Assembly (NCBI GenBank): GCA_019914945.1
Contig: CM034100.1
Span: forward strand, 16,689,096 to 16,753,095
Origin: Typha latifolia
Taxonomy: Eukaryota > Streptophyta > Magnoliopsida > Poales > Typhaceae
Direction: 5' to 3'
DNA length: 64,000 bases
How positions within the stretch are numbered: position 1 is the first letter of the stretch; each line of letters opens with the position of its first letter. The notes beneath the pieces are model-generated. The model was not told the origin of the DNA. It saw only the letters and a program-made list of their open reading frames with translations, and did no database searches. A program made the translations under genes and the position numbers. Positions 57,211 through 64,000 of the stretch are shown here, one piece after another.

Positions 57211-60200
57211 ATGATTATGCGCGAACCAGATCCTGATGTTTTGCGATGGGGTCTCCATCTTCTTCAAGGTGACCCTTGTGCTGATTCTACAGAATATGGG
57301 AACTCTAGTCAAATTGATGCCAGTGCTTGTGATGAAGCTTACATCAGTGAAATTAGTTATAGAACAGATCGTAGTATTGTAGAGAACGATGAGATTATTG
57401 CCCATGCTCTTCAGGAAGAATTTTCACAAGTTGCTGTTGCTGAATCATCTGGACCTTCACATGCAGATGAACAGCACTTGCATGCATCTGTTCTTACGCA
57501 AGATTGGTCAATGAATAGTTTAAATTCGGGTATACTGTTACCTGGAATACATGTCAGCTATACTTTTGATATTCTTATCCTTCTCATGCATTTCTTTCAT
57601 TTGATTATTTCATCTAATTTTTGTAGGAAATAAACCTCTTCATGAAGAGAGAGAAGACATGGAACCTTCCAGTTCATGTACAAGTCCTGAAGAAAATTTA
57701 CATGATGGAGATGCACGCTTCATAGAGCTCACAGAAGATTTTTCTGCCTTGGATGGTGAAGTAGGCAAGAGATTGAATCGAATGGTTCCTGTTCCTGTAA
57801 GTTCTCAGCCTCTGTAGCTCATTTATCATTAATAACTTCTTAAAGAAAAAAGAAATGCAAAATGAGTTCTACTAACAGTCTGGCTTTTGGTTGATAACGC
57901 CAATTTGGATTTTTTTTCCCTTTCTTTCTCGATTTGCATTACCTAACATGGGAACATTGAAATTCCTTAATATAATTCTATATTCACCTCCATGGGTTTT
58001 GGATGTCCAGTTTCAACATTAGTGGCAAACTTGGGTTATAGTGCCTCTTTGGGGAAAAGCTGTTATGGAATGTGACTGTGTGAGATAATAGAGGGGCAAA
58101 AGCAGAATTGAAGTTTGACTCAAGTGTAATATATCAGAAGGAGACCCTGTTGTCACTAATGCTTTACAGTTTACTGCCCCTTTAGAAATCCATAATTGAT
58201 GCTATTACAAAATTCTTTTTTAGGACTAAAAAAATCATTATTACCACTACATTCGTTAAAATATTGTAATTGCCACTGAAATCATATACCTCTTTCCAAA
58301 TCCAAATTGCCATGCTGGTTAATTTCTTGCAGAATATTTATGGAATATTGTTGGCATGTAGTTGTTTAAAGTGAAAAAATACATATAAATGACTAAAATT
58401 CCCTTTTTTTTTAAGTTGAGCATAAAATATTTGTATCTAATTTTTTTCTTACAAAAAAAGAGGATTTTTTCTTGTACTATGATATTGGTAAATTATTTAC
58501 CTTTAGAAATTAGAACCATTTAAAACATATTATATAAGGGGAAAATGGTCTTTTAACAGTGATTAATTAGATTTAACTGAGATGATGGTATTTTTGAAAA
58601 GGTTGAATAATTTCCTTGGCAATTATGATATTTTGAAGAATGCGTGGCTATTATGATATTCTTTAAAGTTTTCGGTGGCAATTATGTACTAATCCTTTTT
58701 TAAGAAAAAGAGAACAGCCATTTGTGAATGAAGCATGACTTTATTCCAAGAGGTGTTATGAGGGTACTTGATGAGATGTCTATGATAATCGTCTATCATT
58801 TCTGTCTTTTATCCCTTTTTATTTTTTGTCGTTCTTAGTCACTGTCTATTTTGGTCTTCCAGAACATTGAATAGACATCAACAATAGGGTAAGTGCACAG
58901 AATTTATATATGTGCTAGCTTAGGGGGTTCTCTGCTCACTATGTGAAGTCACTATTCACTTTGCACAGCAACAGAATCTTCTATCTCGAAAGGGAAAAAT
59001 GTTGTCGAGGAATTACATATTTCCTTTGTTAGGATTTTAAGCTAGCTAAGTAATATGTGTTTGATATTCAATTTTCTCGGTAGTTTGGTGATGTGCATGC
59101 TGAGTTAACAATTGTTCTCTGGATTTCTTTACGTACAGCATGTTCCTAAAATAAATGGAGAAATGCCTTCTATTGATGAGGCTACTTCAGATCATCAAAG
59201 GCTTCTTGAGAGGTAACAATGAAGTTAGTTGATTTTTTGGATGCTTGTCAGAAATATTTCTTAGATACTCAACACTGTTGCCAACTCTAAATAATTACAT
59301 TGTTAAACTTGGATATCTTGAACCACTGGAACCAAATGCAGTAACTTACATTTATAGTCTACATAATAAGTAGTAATGTCCTGAAATCTAGCTGAAGTAT
59401 GAGATTGTCAATAACTCTTACACGTATATGGACCTTTGCTTGGTCTGAGATTGTCACAAACACATATTGTCAATAAGTTACCTTTGCGTGTTTTTCCAAA
59501 ATGCAATCTATGCATCGGATATGTGTTTGCGGTCCCTTCGCTGCACGTAGTCAAAATCCATGTAGAACCCACATAGGACTTATTTGACTTGTATCATTAT
59601 TTTTTCAATAAAAATCTTATACTATAATAATTTAAGTAGAGATGAATATATATATCTTACTCTTTTTTTTATAATTTCAATCAATTTTCCTACTAAGTTT
59701 GTTGAAGTCTGCAAACTTAAGTATCCATAGGAAAAATACAGAAAAAGTAAGTAAAATAAAAGAATTTCTTAATAATATGAGAAGTAATGTTTGACATCTT
59801 CCCTTTCTAAAACCCCGCATAGGTGGGAGCTTCACGCATAGGGACGCCCTTTAAGTTTGTTGCATGTTCTAGGTTATGTTGCTCTGCAAGCATATCTATT
59901 AGTTCTTTTTCTTTTTTCTTTTTTTGTTAATGTTTATATGCGATAGTGAAGCTATTGTCTACATATGTAGGTTGAAGTTATATGATCTGGTCGAACTTAA
60001 GGTTCAAGGAGATGGTAATTGTCAGGTAAGTTAACGACATTCCTTCTTTATTTGTCAAGTTTCTTCCTTCGTAAATTATTTAAATGAATATCACCTGAAG
60101 AGGCTCTAATTATTCAAGTATCGCATGTAAGTGAGCTCCAGAGGTGAACTTAGCATTTGACTACCATCCAGCTCTTTATTTTTTTCTTTTTCTTTTAATA

Positions 60201-63200
60201 GCTCTTATTATGCATGCATTTTGGATTATGATCCACATTTATATTATATTTTCTTGGAAATGATAGCAGACAACATCTGTATAAATTTATCATAATTTAG
60301 AACCTTCATCCACTAAAATGGGGTCATCCTATAGACATCATATCAAAATTGGGAAAGGTCTCTGAAAGTAATTAAAAGTCTAATTAATTAACAATTTATC
60401 TTTAAGAACCCACTTCTGGTAGACATGCAAGATGCTCAACATTAATTACACATCACCACATGCTGGGCCAAAGGCCCACATTTGATATTAAAAAATGATT
60501 ATCCAATATTTTGCAGTCATCAGTAGATGCACACTTAGCTTTCCATTGAATTGCTCTCTAGGGATATACCATTCAATATACTAGAACCAAGCAGAGTAAT
60601 GAATAATGATGACTCATTGGTTTGTCCTACTAGTTATCTGTTGAATTGGCTAGAGTTTTTCTTTTCCCTCTCAATCACAACAACATTTGTTTCCTGAATT
60701 CCATTTCTTTTCAGTTCCGAGCACTATCTGATCAGTTCTATCGTACTACTGAACACCACAAGTTTGTGAGACAGCAAGTTGTCAATCAGGTTTGTGGAGA
60801 CGCATTGATTTTGATATTCATTCTACTTGTTTTTCCTTAGTACTGCATTAAACTTTTCCTTCTTGGTTGGTGACCAAATTCTTTGGATTTCTGGACTCGA
60901 TTCTTTTTAAGTTTATATCTTTTGGTAAGTCACTCTTTTAAGATGGTTGTCAGCTCAAGTCGCGGCGTGAGATCTATGAGGGATATGTCCCTATGGCTTA
61001 TGATGGCTATTTGAAAAAGATGTCTAAGTGAGTTATTTTTCTTCGTAGTTATTCAATTACTGGTACAGTTAAAAAAACTACTTTATAAAATAATACTTAT
61101 CGTGCATCTTTACCATGTTGTACCAACAAAAAAGGAGTGGAGAGTGGGGCGACCATGTCACATTGCAGGCTGCTGCAGACTCGGTATGCCTATTATATTC
61201 AATTTTGTTAGCTATGGTAGTAGTATAGTTCCATCTTCTTGTCAATTTGATCATTGTTTTATCAGGATTGCTACTTAACAAGGTGTTTATATTGCTGAAT
61301 AATGAGAACTTGAGTTTTGTTAACTACGGTAGTAGTATAGTTCCATGTTCTTGTCAATTTGATCATTGTTTTGGCAGGATTGCTATATAACGGGTGCTTA
61401 TATCACTGAATAATGAGAATTTGAATGCAATTCAGTAAGTAAACATATCTGAGATATTTATGATTGGTGAATTATCTTTCAAGATGTATAGAAGATTTTT
61501 TAATAAGAGCTTTTACATTCAATGCAGACTAAGTAGTCTAATTGAGTTTAGAAGTTTGGTGTTCTTATCAGTTCTTGCAGAGATGTTTTAATGTCAGTGG
61601 GAGCTTCCCATCTTTATGCATTAAGTTATCCATTATTTCTATAGTTCATTATGATTTGGCAAGTTAATGATGCTTTATAATTTAGATAGTATTATGAGTG
61701 AGCTTTACTTACCGCACAAATTAAGCCGCTTGCCATCATAATTTTGTATTCAAATTAAGCCTTTTCTTTTCTTCGGCTTATGATGCTTGTAGGCTAGCAG
61801 TAAGTTGCAGTATAACTATTGGTAGAAGTAGGTTGCTGCCAATATTAGTGGCTGTGAAGAATATATATTATGTGCAGCAAGATAAAGATTTTATTAGCAT
61901 ATATATGCTTTGCATAGATATCTCATGATTAATGTTGCATAATGATATTATTCTACAATTACCTTGTTTCTAAACTAGCTAGACTATTGATTTTGCATTT
62001 TAATTTACCCTTTTTGCAGTATGGTGTCAAAATTTTTATCCTAACATCATTCAAGGATACATGCTACATTGAAATATTGCCTGATGTTCAAAAGTCAAAA
62101 CGAGGTATGTTTTACATCTTTTCTCATTTAGTGATATAATTAATATTTTATTAAAGTAGATGCATTTTTGTGTTGGAACAGTAGTTCTTTTCGGATAAAC
62201 AACACAAAGTTATGATGCAAGCTTCTTTTTTTTTATTTTGTTAGTTATGAACTTATGATACATTGGCTGTTGTTTGATTCCCTATATAATTAATTGCTAG
62301 CTATCGAAAATTCAAAATGGATTCCATTATTTGACTGATTATTGTCTTGTCTTTTCTACATTGTGCTTAGTCAATGCAAGCATTTCAGTAACCTACAATA
62401 TGCAAATGTTTGATTCCTTATGGTATCTCTTTGACTCTTTTACACTGTTTGAAATTCTCATCACTTTTGCAGTTATATTTTTGAGTTTTTGGGCTGAGGT
62501 GCACTACAACTCAATATATCCGGAAGGAGGTAACTCCATCTCCTGTCTCTTCTTTGTTGTAGTGCTGTTCTTTTCTTTTTCTTTTTCTTTTGCCTTCAGT
62601 ATTTGTATGGAACAACTTCTCTATATTCCATAATACATGTATATCTCTCTCGAGGCACACCCTTACTGTTGATCGAAGACCATGCAAGTGCCCATATCAA
62701 TTTCATAGCTGAGAGTATCCAAAATGAATCAGATCAAATGTTGAACAAAAATATTGTAGTCCTTATAAAGTTGGCGTTGATATGATTTGCAGTTGCTTTT
62801 GTGGTTGGGATGAGGTCTAACTGTAAAAAAGTTATGGATACAAGGAAGATGGATAGATTCGATTTACATGCTGCTCTACAAGCATTAGGTCACTGAAAAA
62901 AAAAAAGAGCTTTTCTTTATCAAGGTATTTTAGTAGAATACTGTTTAGTCTGCATTAGAGCTTGGGGAAATCAATCAATTGTTGAATCGATATTTGAATT
63001 GTTACCTCTTCTTGCACCCTTACTATCTATAGTAATGAGGTTTCATGCGATGTGATTCAGTTTTGATGATAAGATCCCAAAACGTTCTATTATATCTTGT
63101 TCTCTTTGGAAAGCAGTTCTGTTGATTAATCTTCCTATACTTGTTACTCTTGCAGATTTCCCAATCTCCGAGATTAAGAAGAATAAAAGGTGGTGGCACT

Positions 63201-63217
63201 TCGGTAACAAACATTAG
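57211..63217 (+). CDS. OTU-domain deubiquitinase (plant OTU9-12 type)
   Basis: Ten coding exons fit: 57211-57529, 57627-57796, 59139-59212, 59971-60025, 60715-60789, 60954-61027, 61135-61183, 62020-62104, 62473-62529 and 63156-63217; 339 residues with consistent phase throughout. The N terminus (MIMREPDPDVLRWGLHLL) opens a polar region that precedes the OTU domain. The domain begins LKLYDLVELKVQGDGNCQFR; catalytic Asp202 and Cys205 lie in DGNC. Then come LSDQFYRTTEHHKFVRQQVV, YEGYVPMAYDGYLKKM, GEWGDHVTLQAAAD and YGVKIFILTSF. Catalytic His311 and Asn313 are in FWAEVHYNSIYPEG. All parts of the cysteine-protease active site are present, so it should be active on ubiquitin chains; linkage preference is unknown. 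The end KKNKRWWHFG matches the Lys-rich, Trp-containing tail of this plant group. Introns hold an inverted-repeat element, a SINE-like relic and a tandem duplication. Confidence 0.9.
58214..58702. mobile_element. Inverted-repeat (MITE-like) element in an OTU-gene intron
   Basis: The arm at 58214-58284 and the reverse complement of 58611-58702 align over about 60-70 bases with mismatches, both carrying AAAATATyrTAATTGCCA and AT(A/T)ACCAC/AGCCACrCATTC blocks. The arms enclose about 330 bp of AT-rich, non-coding DNA. The outer ends share a run of T followed by AGGAyTA. The layout fits a non-autonomous DNA transposon or a foldback element. Target-site duplications were not identified. Confidence 0.5.
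59805..59855 (-). mobile_element. SINE-like retroposon relic in an OTU-gene intron
   Basis: Read on the minus strand this is AAAGGGCGTCCC, then GAAGCTCCCACC, then TGCGGGGT, close to the widespread plant repeat block with GGCAGCCCGGTGCAC, AAGCTCCCGC and GCGCGGGGT that I know from Au-like SINEs. Only about 50 bp is recognisable; the tRNA-related head is not seen. Confidence 0.35.
61203..61426. repeat. Tandem duplication, two 112-bp units
   Basis: Unit 1 at 61203-61314 and unit 2 at 61315-61426 are near-identical (GGTAGTAGTATAGTTCCAT, CTTGTCAATTTGATCATTG, CTGAATAATGAGAA in each), with a few substitutions. They lie in the OTU intron between 61184 and 62019. Confidence 0.85.
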
Positions 63218-64000
63218 AAAAGCTCAGTTTGGACTTTGTTATTTGACTCGTTCTGTTTCCCAGGCACTTCATCCTGGAACAGTGTTCGACGATGTGATCA
63301 AGCAGGGGCAGGAGAGATTGGCATATGATTCATTCATTGTTCTAACTTACCCCAGTTTCTTATCTTCCTGTACATACATACCTACATACCTTATAGGTTA
63401 AATATCATTTATTCCAGTTATAGGGAAACTATAGGAAATTTATATTCTTTGCTTTCTCCTTGGTAACTTACAGCTAATCGTTGTGACAAACTAACCATTA
63501 TTTTATTGAAATTCTATAATCCTCCATGGAAAGAAATTATTCTTGTTGCTGAGACTTCATGTACATCTATCTATATTACTGCTACCTAAATGGTTTCTCT
63601 AAGTTATGATATGTCAATCATATTACAGCACTCATATCTAACAATGTTTAACTCTTAAATAATTATATACGTATCTTTGAAGATCATTTGTTTCGTTAGC
63701 AATAATGACAACCAAATATAAAGAAATTCTAGAATTTCATTTTCGTAATTATTTATTTGACAAATATTAAAAGACCACCAAGGCGAAGCCGTCCTTGCGT
63801 GCCTCGATCAATAGTCAAAATGTAGTCTAATAATATGAAAGTTACTTCTATTCCAGAATTAAAAGTAGACAGGTACATCATGTCCTACTCCAAAGGTGTT
63901 AATAGACCCTAAAACCCTAACCATTCAATCCTCCTGTCGGATCCCCGTCGGCTCAACGCGATACTCTCCGTCGTCCCCCACGGCAGGCCGCATCAGCATC
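63218..64000. other. OTU 3' flank and start of the next region
   Basis: 63218-63800 is 3' UTR and intergenic AT-rich DNA. From about 63905 the base composition turns GC-rich after AAACCCTAACC (telo-box), which resembles the leader or first exon of another gene on the plus strand cut by the window edge. No start codon can be fixed. Confidence 0.35.

Noticed and set aside
63141..63401. 86-codon frame at the end of the OTU gene
   Set aside because: It overlaps the last OTU exon in another phase; the OTU frame matches the family's C terminus and stops at 63217.

Overview
The window is nuclear DNA of a land plant. Every confident gene has plant-type introns (GT-AG, tens of bases to 2 kb) or belongs to a plant-specific family (LBD, AP2/ERF, FAR1-related, PHT1, SUPERMAN-class zinc fingers). 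Intergenic DNA is AT-rich with many microsatellites and transposon relics. Several coding exons (PHT1, ERF, first exon of the GT34 gene) are strikingly GC-rich; this suggests a monocot, probably not a grass, but that is inference. All exon models are manual: splice sites were chosen by GT/AG, kept reading frame and family fit.

Layout. 1-303 (-): 5' end of an ATG8-interacting (ATI-type) gene. 4.15-6.1 kb (-): protein with three tandem FAR1-type zinc domains. 9.05-11.2 kb (-): decayed LINE. 13.7-15.0 kb (+): SAP30-like histone-deacetylase-complex subunit (AFR type). 16.5-21.2 kb (+): tandem GT34 glycosyltransferases, a 5'-truncated copy followed by a complete one. 22.9-23.5 kb (+) and 25.5-26.0 kb (-): two convergent single-C2H2 repressor genes, SUPERMAN-like and TAC1-like. 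26.8-31.4 kb (+): METTL2/6-type tRNA m3C methyltransferase. 32.4-33.1 kb (-): class I LBD factor. 36.4-36.7 kb (-): 113-residue protein of unknown function. Around 37.2-37.4 kb (-): relic of a 2-oxoglutarate dioxygenase gene. 37.5-40.2 kb (+): organelle-targeted TPR (kinesin-light-chain-related) protein. 40.2-47.7 kb: gene-poor. 47.8-48.4 kb (+): group IX ERF. 49.7-52.4 kb (-): ASCH-domain (ASC-1-like) protein, divergent from a PHT1 phosphate transporter at 53.0-54.6 kb (+). 57.2-63.2 kb (+): OTU deubiquitinase with eleven exons counting a non-coding leader exon.

The genes do not form a pathway; this is an ordinary euchromatic stretch rich in transcriptional regulators. The most informative structures are the triple FAR1 array, the truncated GT34 duplicate and its intron contrast with the full copy, the dioxygenase relic inside a divergent promoter, the small unknown protein, and several inverted-repeat elements in introns. 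I found no convincing new multi-gene system, tRNA, rRNA, known miRNA or CRISPR array.
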